From the NCBI GenBank assembly GCA_009695095.1, contig SIBQ01000015.1, positions 1-50,743 on the forward strand: a stretch of 50,743 nucleotides of DNA, in the 5' to 3' direction. Shown piece after piece: positions 8,381-17,744 of this stretch (its first letter is position 1; every line of letters starts with the position of its first letter). The translations under genes were made by a program, and so were the position numbers. This DNA is from Lacunisphaera sp. Lineage in GTDB: Bacteria; Verrucomicrobiota; Verrucomicrobiia; Opitutales; Opitutaceae. Under the pieces are notes generated by a model. It was not told the DNA's origin and did no database searches. It saw only the letters and a list, made by a program, of their open reading frames with translations.

Positions 8381-10243
8381 TTACCAGCGGTAGGCGGCAC
8401 CGGCCGAGAATTGGCGGCGCGGAGCCGACACCGCCGGCACTTCCTGAAAGTCACTGTCCCACAGATTGTCCACCAGCAGCGAGAATTCCAGACCACGCAG
8501 CCGGGGCGGCAGATAATAAAGCCCCACCGCCGACAACACCGCGTCTTTGCCCCCGATCACGCGCAGCAAATTCTTTTCCTGCACGCGAAATTCGTTGTCG
8601 ACCCGGATTTCAAAGCCCGCGCCAAGCCGCAGCACGACGGCGGCAGTCAGGCGGTGTTGGGCGAAATTCAAGGCATAGAAACTGGCCTCCACGGTCGCCG
8701 CGCCGTAGTCGGCATTCTTGTCCAGGAAAGTGTAGCCGAGCACGAAGTCACAACGCGGCGACTTGCGGATGGCGACAAGCTCGAGGCCGAGCGTGCCGAT
8801 ATCCACGGCGTTGGCTGTGCGTGCCGTGACACCCTGTCGGAATGTCCAGTCAGTCAGTTCGTCATCCCAGCGATAGAACAGCGCGGTCTCAAGTGTCCAA
8901 CCGGCGGTCTTGAATACCGCGCCAGCTTCGAGATTCCGGCTGGTTTCCCGGCCGAGGTTGGGGTTGCCGCGGAAGAGGCCGGCTGCGGCATTGGAATTCA
9001 GCGCGGTGTAAGTCGGCACCTGGGTGCTTTCCGCGTATTGCGCATAAAGCCGTCCGCTGCTGGGTTGGGTCAGCTCCGCGGCCACAATGGGTGAGAGCGC
9101 CGAGCCGTCGCGGTTCGTGCCATCGTAAGTCGCTCCGAGGCTCAGCTTGAGTTTGCCACTGGCAGTGTCGAATTCGCGCTCGGGCACCACCGCCACCTTG
9201 AGATAATCCCGCGTATGAAACCGGCCGAAGATCAGCGCCGTTGACTCCAAGCTGTCACACATGGCTTGGACACAGAAGTCAACACCGTAGTCACCCAGCG
9301 CATGATGTCCGTCCAAGGCCAGCGCTCGCACATGCGTCGTGTGCTGGAAGGGATTCGAGGCGCCCGGCACTGCGCGATTGAATTCATAGTCGTCGTAGTT
9401 GCGGCGGTAGAACGCACCCAGTTGCCAGTAATTCTCCGGCGACGACCAGGCGCGATGATTGAAGGCATATAGATCCGTATGCAGATCCTCTGTCTCGTTG
9501 AAGCCAAACGGCGTGTAGAGATTGGGCCAGCCGAAGAATTTTCGTTGCCCACCGGCAAAAATATCTGTCTGGCTCTGCGCCCTGCGGAACTGAAGGCGGC
9601 CGGACGCTCGCTGGAAATCATGATCGCCGAAAGGCACTGACCCATCTGACTCGGACCGGGACAGCTCAACATCGGCGGCCAACGTCAGTTTCCCTGCGGC
9701 GGCTGGCAAAACCACCGCCTGATAAAAACTCTGGCGGTTGGTGGCGTAATCGCCCGTGGCCGCCGCCACCTCGCCCCGCTGCTCGATCGGCCGCCAGGCA
9801 AAGGCCACCGTGCCGACTCCGGCGTTAAACCCCGCCAGGGCATTGTCGGCACCCGTCATCACCCGGAGCGGCAGCAACATCGCCGGCGCGATGGGAATCT
9901 CGGCAAAGTAATGCCCGGTTTGCGGATCATAGAGCGAAATCGCACCAAATTTGAACCCCGTGTTTTCAAAAACACCGCCACGGATTGCGACATCCGCCTG
10001 ACCTTCCGCCAGGTTGCGGGCTTGCACATCCACCCGCGGCTCGAAGCGGAGTCCCGAGACGGGCATCGCGAAAGTCCCAACGGGAGTCTGGTTGGCCACT
10101 TGCTCAGAATGAGTGGCGAACTTGGGCAATTCGTAGGGCTTTTCGGCGAGCTGGCTGAGACCGGTGGTCAGTGCTGCCAGCGCAAGTGTGATCAGCCAGG
10201 CAGCGCGGCGCGATCCGAAGAAGGATCCGGGTTGGAGCATCAT
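8381..10243 (-). CDS. TonB-dependent outer-membrane receptor (BtuB-like)
   Basis: A 620-residue outer-membrane transporter. After a hydrophobic leader (AAWLITLALAALTTGLSQLA) comes a plug domain (VDVQARNLAEGQADVAIRGG, ISLYDPQTGHYFAEIPIAP). The rest is beta-barrel with alternating strands and the typical late elements (AQYAESTQVPTYTALNSN, LFRGNPNLGRETSRNLEAG), ending in the aromatic residue W expected for outer-membrane barrel assembly. The plug resembles the BtuB subgroup, but I see no cobalamin riboswitch in the 81 bp leader and no linked B12 genes, so the substrate is undetermined. It follows the ferredoxin gene on the same strand with a probable terminator between. It appears complete, unlike the receptor at 4062. 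Confidence 0.88.
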   Translation of the reverse strand: MMLQPGSFFGSRRAAWLITLALAALTTGLSQLAEKPYELPKFATHSEQVANQTPVGTFAMPVSGLRFEPRVDVQARNLAEGQADVAIRGGVFENTGFKFGAISLYDPQTGHYFAEIPIAPAMLLPLRVMTGADNALAGFNAGVGTVAFAWRPIEQRGEVAAATGDYATNRQSFYQAVVLPAAAGKLTLAADVELSRSESDGSVPFGDHDFQRASGRLQFRRAQSQTDIFAGGQRKFFGWPNLYTPFGFNETEDLHTDLYAFNHRAWSSPENYWQLGAFYRRNYDDYEFNRAVPGASNPFQHTTHVRALALDGHHALGDYGVDFCVQAMCDSLESTALIFGRFHTRDYLKVAVVPEREFDTASGKLKLSLGATYDGTNRDGSALSPIVAAELTQPSSGRLYAQYAESTQVPTYTALNSNAAAGLFRGNPNLGRETSRNLEAGAVFKTAGWTLETALFYRWDDELTDWTFRQGVTARTANAVDIGTLGLELVAIRKSPRCDFVLGYTFLDKNADYGAATVEASFYALNFAQHRLTAAVVLRLGAGFEIRVDNEFRVQEKNLLRVIGGKDAVLSAVGLYYLPPRLRGLEFSLLVDNLWDSDFQEVPAVSAPRRQFSAGAAYRW

Positions 10244-10283
10244 TCGGTTAAAGGAATATTCCGCGTGCTTAACGTAATGGGCG

Positions 10284-10309
10284 CAAATAAAGCCGCGTCA
10301 AAAGCGGCC
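10284..10309 (-). terminator. Probable terminator after ferredoxin gene
   Basis: GCCGC (10292-10296) and GCGGC (10304-10308) form a five-base GC stem with a seven-base loop. On the minus strand it is followed by TTTATTTG. It lies 16 bp after the ferredoxin stop and before the TonB receptor start. Confidence 0.6.
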
Positions 10310-10324
10310 TCGAGTTCACCGGAG

Positions 10325-10561
10325 TTATTCGTCCCCGTCTTTACCAATGGCCTCGACCGGGCATCCTTCGAGGGCCTCCATGCAGAGCTGGGCATCTTCC
10401 TCCGTGGTGGGCTGATTGTGCACAAATGAATACCCACCCTCTTCATGGCGTTTGAAGAATGCCGGGGCTGTCTCCCGGCAGAGATCGCAATCAATGCACT
10501 GCTGGTCGACGAAAAATTTTCCGGCGGCGTTATCCTTCCATTTTTCTGCTTTATTGGCCAT
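10325..10561 (-). CDS. Single-cluster [4Fe-4S] ferredoxin
   Basis: A 78-residue acidic soluble electron carrier. The ligands follow C22-x2-C25-x2-C28 (CIDCDLC) with the remote Cys67 in EGCPVEAIG; Cys60 is also present. This is the monocluster Fer4_13/Fer4_15-type pattern, with the segment ETAPAFFKRHEEGGYSFV typical of bacterial examples. It is divergent from the rhomboid gene and precedes the BtuB-like receptor on the same strand, separated by a terminator. The redox partner cannot be deduced from context. Confidence 0.93.
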   Translation of the reverse strand: MANKAEKWKDNAAGKFFVDQQCIDCDLCRETAPAFFKRHEEGGYSFVHNQPTTEEDAQLCMEALEGCPVEAIGKDGDE

Positions 10562-10687
10562 CGTGCGCGTTACTGAATGGGATTTTTACTTACTGTCAAG
10601 AAGTCGCACGGCTTTGAGTCATCCGCCATCAGGGCGATCGACCGAGCGGGGCTTGTGTTTGAGCGCAAGCGATCTAGGTTAGGCTCA

Positions 10688-11575
10688 ATGCTGTCCGACC
10701 GCGTCTACATGCGAAGTGATTATCCCCGACGCAACACGTCAATGTTCGTCTGGTTAATCGCCGTCCTGGTGGCCACCTATATTCTGGAGCTGGTCGTGCT
10801 TTCGCCGTGGTTTGTCTCCGGGGCCGCCCTGGTCGATTTGTTTCCCCTAACGGTGCGCAGCCTGCAGCACGGACAGGTTTGGACCCTGCTCACACATAGT
10901 TTCCTCCATAGCACGGGCAACCCATTCCACATCCTCTTCACGATTTTCGGGCTGGTTTTTATCGGCCGGGAATTGGAACCCATGCTGGGCGTTAGGAGAT
11001 TCCTGGCCGTGTATGCCGGCGCGATCATTCTCGGGGCGCTCGGCTGGTCGGCGGTGCACTGGTTGCATGGCGGGGTGCACATCGGCCCCAGTGCGGGATT
11101 GCTCGGCCTGTTTGTGGTGCTGGCGTGCGTGTATCCCAACCAGGAAATCAGTTTCCTGGTTTTCTTCCTGTTTCCGGTCACCCTCCGCCCCAGGTTTTTT
11201 ATTTACGGCCTGCTGGTGGTGGATGCATTCGGCCTGCTCTTCTACGAGATCTTGGGCTCGGCCGCACCCTTTGGTTTCACCCCGTCCGTCCATCTGGGCG
11301 GCATGCTGGCGGGCTGGATATACTTTAGATTTTTCCATGCGAACAACGGCTGGGATCGTGCCGCCGGCCTGACACTGCCAGCCTGGCTGCGCCGGCGCGC
11401 GAAAAGACATACCGTCGCGAAGTCCTCCCCACTTAACCCCGGCAGATCCTCCACCGATTTCCGCGCCGAAGTGGACCGGATTCTCGACAAAATTAACAGC
11501 CAGGGCTTTGGCGCCCTGACAGATACGGAAAAGCGGATTCTGGATGAAGCGAAGGACCTGCTCAGCAGGCACTAG
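10688..11575 (+). CDS. Rhomboid-family intramembrane serine protease
   Basis: A 295-residue polytopic membrane protein. Six or so hydrophobic segments span residues about 18-220. The catalytic serine is in the GPSAGLLG motif after the fourth segment, and the catalytic histidine is in PSVHLGGMLAGW; upstream LTHSFLHSTGNPFHILF fits the conserved rhomboid second helix. After the membrane part, a basic linker leads to a short conserved tail (EVDRILDKINSQGFGALTDT, then EKRILDEAKDLL) found in many membrane-associated bacterial rhomboids. I chose the ATG at 10688, preceded by AGG at 10681, over an upstream ATG at 10577 because homologous-looking sequence begins there. It would cleave membrane proteins within or near the bilayer. 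Confidence 0.88.
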   Translation: MLSDRVYMRSDYPRRNTSMFVWLIAVLVATYILELVVLSPWFVSGAALVDLFPLTVRSLQHGQVWTLLTHSFLHSTGNPFHILFTIFGLVFIGRELEPMLGVRRFLAVYAGAIILGALGWSAVHWLHGGVHIGPSAGLLGLFVVLACVYPNQEISFLVFFLFPVTLRPRFFIYGLLVVDAFGLLFYEILGSAAPFGFTPSVHLGGMLAGWIYFRFFHANNGWDRAAGLTLPAWLRRRAKRHTVAKSSPLNPGRSSTDFRAEVDRILDKINSQGFGALTDTEKRILDEAKDLLSRH

Positions 11576-11716
11576 AACCCCTGCCTCCCTCCTACCCAAT
11601 GGGCCAGGCCGCGCCATCAAGCCGGTTCGGACACCTCGGCAAGCGATTTGCCGTTTTCCTGAAACAATTCTCGTTTTCAGGCCGCTAGTCCCTATCACTT
11701 TGGCACCCCCTTACCT

Positions 11717-13921
11717 GTGAAATCTACGCGCCATTTCCTCCCCCACCTCGCCGTTCTGGCCCTGGCCCTGTTCACCGCCGCCCAAGCGGCACCGGACCGT
11801 GAGTTCAAAACCACGCCGGTTATGCGCCTCGAAACGCGCACCCTCGTCCAAATGCTGGAGTATTTCCATTACAACAAGGACGCTGTCACGACCGCCGATT
11901 ACCCGGAGCTCATTACCGACTACCTGAAGGAACTCGATCCCCAACGGCTCTTCTTCACGGCCGAGGATGAATTGGCCTTCCGCAAGCAATACGGCCCGCG
12001 GGTCGAGACCGACCTCGCTTACCTCGGCAACATCGACATGGCGTTCGCTATCTACATGGTCTATGAATCTCGCGTCAAGACCCGCGCCTCCTGGATCTTC
12101 TCGGAACTGAAGAAGGACTTCGATTTCACCAGCCAGGAATTCTACACCCCCGACCGCAGCAAGAGCCCCTTCGCGGCAAATGCCGCCGAGATCGAGGACC
12201 TGTGGCGCCGCCGGATCAAATACGAAATTCTCCAGGACCTGCTGGCCAAGAAAACCTCTGACGAGGCGAAGTCCACCGTGCGCAAGCGCTACGAGCGCAT
12301 GCTGAAAAACATCGGCGATACGGAGTCCCCGGACGTGCAGGAGACGTTTCTCTCCAGCCTGACCCGGATGTATGATCCACACTCCGCCTATTTCTCCGCC
12401 GACACCCTGCAGGATTTCAGCATCCAGATGAAGTTGTCCCTCGTAGGCATAGGCGCGGTGTTAGGCATCGAGGACGACGGCAACTGCGTGGTGCGCGAGG
12501 TCATACCCGGCGGCCCGGCCTACACTAGCGGCCAGATCCACGTGAATGACAAGATTGTCGCGGTCAAGCAGCAGGACAGCGAAACCATCGAGGTCATCGG
12601 CATGAAACTGCGCCGGATCGTCGACATGATCCGGGGCGACAAGAACACCAAGGTCACCCTCACCATCCTGCCGCGCGATTCGGTGGATGCCACCAAGACC
12701 AAGGAGGTCGCCATCACGCGCGATATCATCAAGCTGAACTCCGCCCGGGCCTCCGCGTCCATCTACGACCTGCCCGGCGAGAACGACCAGACCGTGCCGG
12801 TCGGGGTGATTGTGCTGAATTCCTTCTACGGTCCGCCGGATGAATCCCCCGCCAGTGAAAACAAGAGCACCGCCACGCAGGACGTCGCCGAACTGATCGG
12901 CAAGCTGAAGCAACAGGGCATCAAGGCCCTGGTCGTCGACCTGCGCCGCAACGGCGGCGGCCTGCTCTCCGAAGCGGTTGACCTGACTGGCCTATTCATC
13001 TCGCAGGGCCCGGTCGTGCAGGAACGCGACTTTCAGGGCCATGTGACCATCGACAGTGACACCAACAGCGCCGTCGCCTATGACGGCCCGCTCGCCGTGC
13101 TGACCTCGCGCTTCAGCGCCTCCGCCTCCGAGATTTTCGCCGGCGCGCTGCAGAACTACGGCCGCGCCGTCATCATCGGCGACAGCTCCACCCATGGCAA
13201 GGGCACGGTGCAAGCCGTCCTGGAAATGAAAAACTACCTGCCCCGGTTGAGCCAGGACCTCGAGCACACGGGCGCCGCCAAGCTCACCGTGCGGAAATTC
13301 TACCTGCCCAACGGCTCGTCCACCCAGAAGAACGGCGTGACCCCCGACATTGTCCTGCCTTCCATCGACGAATTCCTGCCCATCGCTGAATCCAGCCTGC
13401 CCCATGCCCTCATCTGGGATGAAATCAAGTCGACCTCATTCGAGGGCAAGGTTCTCCCCCAGACCTTTGTCAAACCGCTTCTGGAGGCCAGTCGCGAGCG
13501 GCAGGAATCACTCGAGGAATTCGCCTATTTGAAAAAGAACATCGACTTCTTCAAGGAGCGGCAGGAGCAGAAAACCATCACGCTCAACCTGGAGCAGCGC
13601 CTCGCCCTCAAGCAGGCCGATGATGAATTCAAGAAGACCATGGACGCCGAGCGCGCCCGGTTGTCCAAGGGCAATTACGTTGCCCGCGAAATCAAGCTCG
13701 ACTCCGTCTTGAAAGCCGAGGCCACTGGTCCCAAGGAACCAGCCACCGCCAGCATTGATGACGATGGTGACACCGATGCACCGGATGCCGAGACCAAGGC
13801 CAAGCTCGATGTGCATCTGCGCGAGACCCTGCGGGTCGTCACCGATACACTGCGGATGAACATGGATCCCCAATACTGGGCGGACGGCCGCGCGCCGGTC
13901 ACCGCCCTACACAAGGGCTAG
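11717..13921 (+). CDS. prc: Carboxy-terminal (tail-specific) protease, S41A family
   Basis: A 734-residue periplasmic protease related to Prc/Tsp, acting on envelope proteins with exposed C-termini. A signal peptide (HFLPHLAVLALALFTAAQAA) begins at a GTG start. An N-terminal helical domain is followed by a PDZ domain (VGIGAVLGIEDDGNCVVREV, GPAYTSGQIHVNDKIVAV; about residues 240-330). The S41 protease core has LVVDLRRNGGGLLSEAVDL, the SASASE motif around residues 467-472, and Lys495 in THGKGTVQ. A Tsp-type C-terminal domain follows. Length fits the long Prc class. Its 3' end overlaps the 3' end of prmC by 15 bp on the opposite strand, so the transcripts converge. Confidence 0.95.
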   Translation: MKSTRHFLPHLAVLALALFTAAQAAPDREFKTTPVMRLETRTLVQMLEYFHYNKDAVTTADYPELITDYLKELDPQRLFFTAEDELAFRKQYGPRVETDLAYLGNIDMAFAIYMVYESRVKTRASWIFSELKKDFDFTSQEFYTPDRSKSPFAANAAEIEDLWRRRIKYEILQDLLAKKTSDEAKSTVRKRYERMLKNIGDTESPDVQETFLSSLTRMYDPHSAYFSADTLQDFSIQMKLSLVGIGAVLGIEDDGNCVVREVIPGGPAYTSGQIHVNDKIVAVKQQDSETIEVIGMKLRRIVDMIRGDKNTKVTLTILPRDSVDATKTKEVAITRDIIKLNSARASASIYDLPGENDQTVPVGVIVLNSFYGPPDESPASENKSTATQDVAELIGKLKQQGIKALVVDLRRNGGGLLSEAVDLTGLFISQGPVVQERDFQGHVTIDSDTNSAVAYDGPLAVLTSRFSASASEIFAGALQNYGRAVIIGDSSTHGKGTVQAVLEMKNYLPRLSQDLEHTGAAKLTVRKFYLPNGSSTQKNGVTPDIVLPSIDEFLPIAESSLPHALIWDEIKSTSFEGKVLPQTFVKPLLEASRERQESLEEFAYLKKNIDFFKERQEQKTITLNLEQRLALKQADDEFKKTMDAERARLSKGNYVAREIKLDSVLKAEATGPKEPATASIDDDGDTDAPDAETKAKLDVHLRETLRVVTDTLRMNMDPQYWADGRAPVTALHKG

Positions 13922-14767
13922 CAGGTAGCGCTCCCGGCCGGCCAGGTCGCGCAGCGATTCGGCGCGGCCATAGCCCGCACTGGCCGCCAGCTGCAGCAAT
14001 TGCTGATGCTGGGCCGTGCCGGTCTCGCAAGCCAGCAGGCCCCCCGCCGCCAGATGCAACCGGGCCTCACGGATGATTTTTTCCAGGGCCGCGGCGCCGT
14101 TGGACCCCGCGGATAGCGCGGCGGGCGGTTCGAAATCCTTCACTTCCGGCTGGGCCGAGCGCACTTCGTCGTCCGAAAGATAAGGCGGGTTGGCCACGAT
14201 CAGTTGAAACTTCACCGCTGCCTCCAGGTTGGTGAACCAATCGGAGAGCACAAATGTCACTCTTCCGGCGAGACCGCAGGACTCGGCATTTTCCCGTGCC
14301 AGGGCCAGGGCTTCGGCGCTGTTGTCCAGCCCGACCACAGCCGCGGCCGGCCAGGCCTTCGCCAGTGCCAGCGCGATGGCCCCGCTGCCCGTGCCGAGGT
14401 CGAGAATGTTGGCCGGCGCCTGGGTCAGACGTTGCGTCAACAATTCGATCAGCCGCTCTGTCTCCAGTCGCGGGATCAGGGCGCGGCGGTCGACCTTGAG
14501 CATCAGCCCGGAAAATTCCGTCTCCCCCAGGATGTATTGCACCGGCTCGCGATTGCCGCGCCGCTTCACCATCGGCCGGATTTTTACCAGCTCGGGCTCG
14601 GTCAGCGGGCGCTCAAATTGCAGGTAAAGCTGCATGCGCTTCAACCCGAGGGCGTGCCCGATCATCAGCTCGGCGCTCAGCCGCGAACCCTCCACGCCGC
14701 GTTTTTCGAGAAACTCGGTCGTCCGCTTGATGATCTCCAGAACCGTCAGCATGAGATCACTCGTCAT
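13907..14767 (-). CDS. prmC: Peptide chain release factor N5-glutamine methyltransferase
   Basis: A 286-residue SAM-dependent enzyme that methylates the glutamine of the GGQ motif in release factors. An N-terminal helical domain (EKRGVEGSRLSAELMIGHAL) precedes the Rossmann methyltransferase fold with NILDLGTGSGAIALALAKAW for SAM binding. The NPPYLSDDE signature carries the NPPY catalytic motif. It lies directly after prfA, overlapping it by 11 bases, and so is translationally coupled with its substrate gene, the usual arrangement. Two nearby ATGs exist; the one at 14767 is used here. Confidence 0.96.
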   Translation of the reverse strand: MTSDLMLTVLEIIKRTTEFLEKRGVEGSRLSAELMIGHALGLKRMQLYLQFERPLTEPELVKIRPMVKRRGNREPVQYILGETEFSGLMLKVDRRALIPRLETERLIELLTQRLTQAPANILDLGTGSGAIALALAKAWPAAAVVGLDNSAEALALARENAESCGLAGRVTFVLSDWFTNLEAAVKFQLIVANPPYLSDDEVRSAQPEVKDFEPPAALSAGSNGAAALEKIIREARLHLAAGGLLACETGTAQHQQLLQLAASAGYGRAESLRDLAGRERYLLALV

Positions 14768-15878
14768 CGGCCCCGGTGCGCGGCCGCACGGGCAGTGGTC
14801 CGCCGGTCAGCTCGGCCAGCTTTTCCTCAAAAGCGGCCCGCTGGAGGGCGGAAATGACCGGCTCGATGCCACCCTCCATGATGGCAGGCAGGCTGTAGAG
14901 CGTGAGGCCGATGCGGTGGTCGGTCATCCGGTTCTGCGGGAAATTATAAGTGCGGATGCGCTCGCTGCGGCCGCCGGTGCCGATCTGCGTGCGGCGCTGG
15001 GCCGCATATTTGGCATGTTCCTCGTCTTCCTTCAGCTTCAGCAGTCGCGAGCGCAGCACGGCCATGGCCCGGGCCTTGTTCTTGATCTGCGACCGGTCAT
15101 CGGCGCAATAAATAGTGAGCCCGCTCGGCCGGTGCACGATGCGAACGGCGGAATCGGTCGTGTTGACCCCCTGCCCGCCCGGCCCGCTGGCGCGTTGCAC
15201 GGTGATGTCCAGGTCCGACGGATCAATCTGCACCTCGACCTCCTCAGCCTCGGGCAGCACGGCCACGGTCACAGTGGAGGTGTGGATGCGGCCGTTGGCC
15301 TCAGTGACCGGGATGCGCTGGACCCGGTGCACGCCGCTCTCGTATTTCAACTGCTTGTAGACGTGCTCGCCGGTGATGAGAAAGATCACTTCCTTGAAGC
15401 CGCCCCGGTCCGAGCCGCTCGAGCTCATGGGCTGGATCTTCCAGCCGCGGCCCTCCGCGTAGCGGGTGTAAAGGCGGAATAATTCCGCGGCGAACAGGCT
15501 GGCCTCGTCGCCGCCGGTGCCGGCGCGGATCTCACACACGGTGTTGCGCGAGTCGGCCGCCTCGGGCGGGATCATCGCCAGCAGGACCGCCTGCTTCAGG
15601 ACCTCGCGCCGGGCCTGCAGTTCCGGCACCTCCTGCTGGGCCAGCGTGCGCAACTCGGCGTCGGCGGAGGCATCCTTGCCCAGCGTGGCGTGCTCGGCGA
15701 GTTCGCGCCCCATGCGCTCATAGGCCTGATAGTTCTCCACCAGCTGCCGGAGCCCCTGTTGCTCGCGGGAAATCTCGGTCGCCTTGCGTAGATTGGCGTA
15801 AAACGACGGCTCCGCCATCTGCGAGGCGAGCTCGTCGAGGCGGCGTTGGAAGGGAGTGATGTCGGGCAGGGTGTCCAT
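14757..15878 (-). CDS. prfA: Peptide chain release factor 1
   Basis: A 373-residue class I release factor that reads UAA and UAG and triggers peptide release on the ribosome. The codon-recognition tripeptide of RF1 is present as PVT in RIPVTEANGRIHTSTVTVAV (PxT type, not the SPF of RF2). The GGQ motif lies in RASGPGGQGVNTTDSAVR, and the C-terminus has TYNFPQNRMTDHRIGLTLY. Length and all domains fit. It forms a two-gene unit with prmC. RF1 matters here because two decayed genes in the window carry in-frame UAA and UAG codons that it would terminate. Confidence 0.97.
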   Translation of the reverse strand: MDTLPDITPFQRRLDELASQMAEPSFYANLRKATEISREQQGLRQLVENYQAYERMGRELAEHATLGKDASADAELRTLAQQEVPELQARREVLKQAVLLAMIPPEAADSRNTVCEIRAGTGGDEASLFAAELFRLYTRYAEGRGWKIQPMSSSGSDRGGFKEVIFLITGEHVYKQLKYESGVHRVQRIPVTEANGRIHTSTVTVAVLPEAEEVEVQIDPSDLDITVQRASGPGGQGVNTTDSAVRIVHRPSGLTIYCADDRSQIKNKARAMAVLRSRLLKLKEDEEHAKYAAQRRTQIGTGGRSERIRTYNFPQNRMTDHRIGLTLYSLPAIMEGGIEPVISALQRAAFEEKLAELTGGPLPVRPRTGADDE

Positions 15879-15985
15879 ACAGGAAATGTAAGCGGGAAAT
15901 TGCTAATTGCCTCAGCCGCAACCCGCGGCTTTATCAAAGGCCAGAATCAACGGCGATGTCCGCCGTCTAGTAGAAAATATCCGCG

Positions 15986-17011
15986 ATGGCCTCAACGCTC
16001 TTCACTCAAAACATCATCGCCTGTGTATGGGATTTTGACAAGACTTTGATCCCGGCCTATATGCAGGCCCCCCTCTTCCGCCGTTTTGGTATCGATGAGC
16101 CTGATTTCTGGGCCGAAACCAACGCCCTCGTCGAAAACTACCGCAAGCGCGGCTACCATATCGCGCCGGAGATCAGCTACCTGAACCATCTGCTGACCTA
16201 TGTGCTGGCGGGCAAGATGCCCGGCCTGAGCAACAAGGTGCTGCGCGAATGCGGCACCGAGATTAAGTTCTACCCCGGGCTGCCGAAATTCCTCGAGACG
16301 TCGCGGGCCTGGGTGAAAGCCAAGCCGGAATACGCCAAGCACGAGATCATCCTCGAGCATTACGTCGTCAGCACCGGCCTCGCGGAGATAATCCGCGGCA
16401 GCGCGGTCGCACCCCACCTCGACGCCGTCTGGGCCTGCGAGTTCATTGAAAACCCGCTGCAGCCTGGCTTCCTCCGGCAAAAGGAGCTGTCCATCGAGGC
16501 CGCGGCGGAGATCGCCCAGATCGGCATCATGATCGACAACACGACCAAGACCCGCGCCATTTTCGAAATCAACAAAGGCACGAACCGGAACCCCGCGATC
16601 GACGTGAATGCCAAGGTTACACCCGAGGATCGCCGGATTCCGCTCCAGAACATGATCTACATCGCCGACGGCCCGAGCGACGTGCCGAGTTTCTCCGTCG
16701 TCAAGAAGGGCGGCGGCAAGACCTACGCGGTCTACAACCCCGCCGTGCGGGCGGAATTCGAGCAGAATGACCGGCTCCGCCAGACCGGTCGCATCGACCA
16801 CTATGGGCCGGCGGATTACACCGAGAGCAGCGCCACGGCCAACTGGCTCCACCTGCAGATCGAGAAAATCTGCGACCGGATCGTGACCGACCGCGAGGAG
16901 GCGGTCGCTTCGCGCATGACGCGCCCACCGCGCCACCTTAACGCCACTCCGGAGGAGGAAGCGGCGCGGAAAGCCAGCCGGGCGCCGAAGCAGAGCTCGT
17001 TCCTCGAATGA
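15986..17011 (+). CDS. HAD-superfamily hydrolase (phosphoserine-phosphatase-like)
   Basis: A 341-residue soluble HAD hydrolase. Motif I is WDFDKTLIP (aspartate nucleophile near residue 16), the second-motif serine or threonine lies near HYVVSTGLAEII, and the last motif is MIYIADGPSDVPSF with the metal-binding aspartates. A helical cap follows motif I. The tail from about residue 300 is charged and rich in Ala, Arg and Glu. The substrate is not identifiable; DGPSDxPxF is shared by a conserved bacterial subgroup of unknown substrate. It is divergent from prfA (107 bp gap). Confidence 0.85.
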   Translation: MASTLFTQNIIACVWDFDKTLIPAYMQAPLFRRFGIDEPDFWAETNALVENYRKRGYHIAPEISYLNHLLTYVLAGKMPGLSNKVLRECGTEIKFYPGLPKFLETSRAWVKAKPEYAKHEIILEHYVVSTGLAEIIRGSAVAPHLDAVWACEFIENPLQPGFLRQKELSIEAAAEIAQIGIMIDNTTKTRAIFEINKGTNRNPAIDVNAKVTPEDRRIPLQNMIYIADGPSDVPSFSVVKKGGGKTYAVYNPAVRAEFEQNDRLRQTGRIDHYGPADYTESSATANWLHLQIEKICDRIVTDREEAVASRMTRPPRHLNATPEEEAARKASRAPKQSSFLE

Positions 17012-17026
17012 GCGGGCGGCGGCCGT

Positions 17027-17583
17027 CTAACCCGCCGCGATCACGAAGCGGGGCGTGTCCTGCAGCACCCGGAAACGCAGCCCGGTCGTGCCCTCATCAT
17101 CCAGCGTCTGCCGGCGGGGTGACACTTGGCGCAAAGTCTCTTCGGCCAGTGACTGTGAGCGCTCCTTGAATGTCTCCACCAGATTGGTCACGCGTTCGGC
17201 GTATCGGTAGCTGACGCTTGGGGCCCTGCCCGACAACACCGCCTCCACGCCGCAGTTCCAAGACAGGGCGATATTGAAGGGCTGGCCTGCACGCCGGCCT
17301 GCTCGAGGGTGCGTTTGATCCACTCGTAGTGCTTCACCGCCACCTCATCGGCCGCGGCCCGCTGGTTCGCCAGGCTGAAGGGTCTGGTGGTGTGCATGCG
17401 CCAGGTGCCCGAACGAAATTGATACGGCCCGAGCTCGCCAAACCGGCCTGCGTTGGTTTTGTTATTAGGGTTCTCCACCCAATTGATGGCGCGTAAGGTC
17501 TCCCAACGGTCGGATGCCCCGGCTTTAATTGCAAAACCGAGGACCGTTACCATCAGGAGGAATTTTGTGAGCTGTTGTTTCAT
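17027..17583 (-). pseudogene. Secreted lysozyme/transglycosylase-like protein, frameshifted
   Basis: A signal peptide (LTKFLLMVTVLGFAIKAGAS) is followed by WVENPNN, ELGPYQFRSGTWRMHT and VAVKHYEWIKRTLEQAG. The second frame continues PFNIALSWNCGVEAVLSGRA and SYRYAERVTNLVETF to a stop at 17027. The frames join if one C is added to the CC at 17285-17286 (coding-strand GGCCAG read as GGCCCAG). The combined protein of about 185 residues resembles lysozyme-like folds, with the sequence order GxYQF...TW...ALSWNxG. The role would be peptidoglycan cleavage or a related carbohydrate-binding function. The single-base defect in a short homopolymer could be a base-call error. Confidence 0.6.
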
Positions 17584-17744
17584 TGCCTAAGTGGCCGTGA
17601 CAAACGGCATATCCAAGACCCCGGCAAGCAGTTTTTTATCCCAACTATTTTACGCGGGACGAACTGTCTCAGGTTTCACTTTACTACATGGTAACCCACT
17701 GGAGAGGCACGATTTTACGTGCCTTTCCTGCCACAAATTTTCGC

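Noticed and set aside
10244..10324. Cobalamin riboswitch upstream of the BtuB-like receptor
   Set aside because: The leader is about 80 bp, lacks the conserved B12-box words and is occupied by the ferredoxin terminator.
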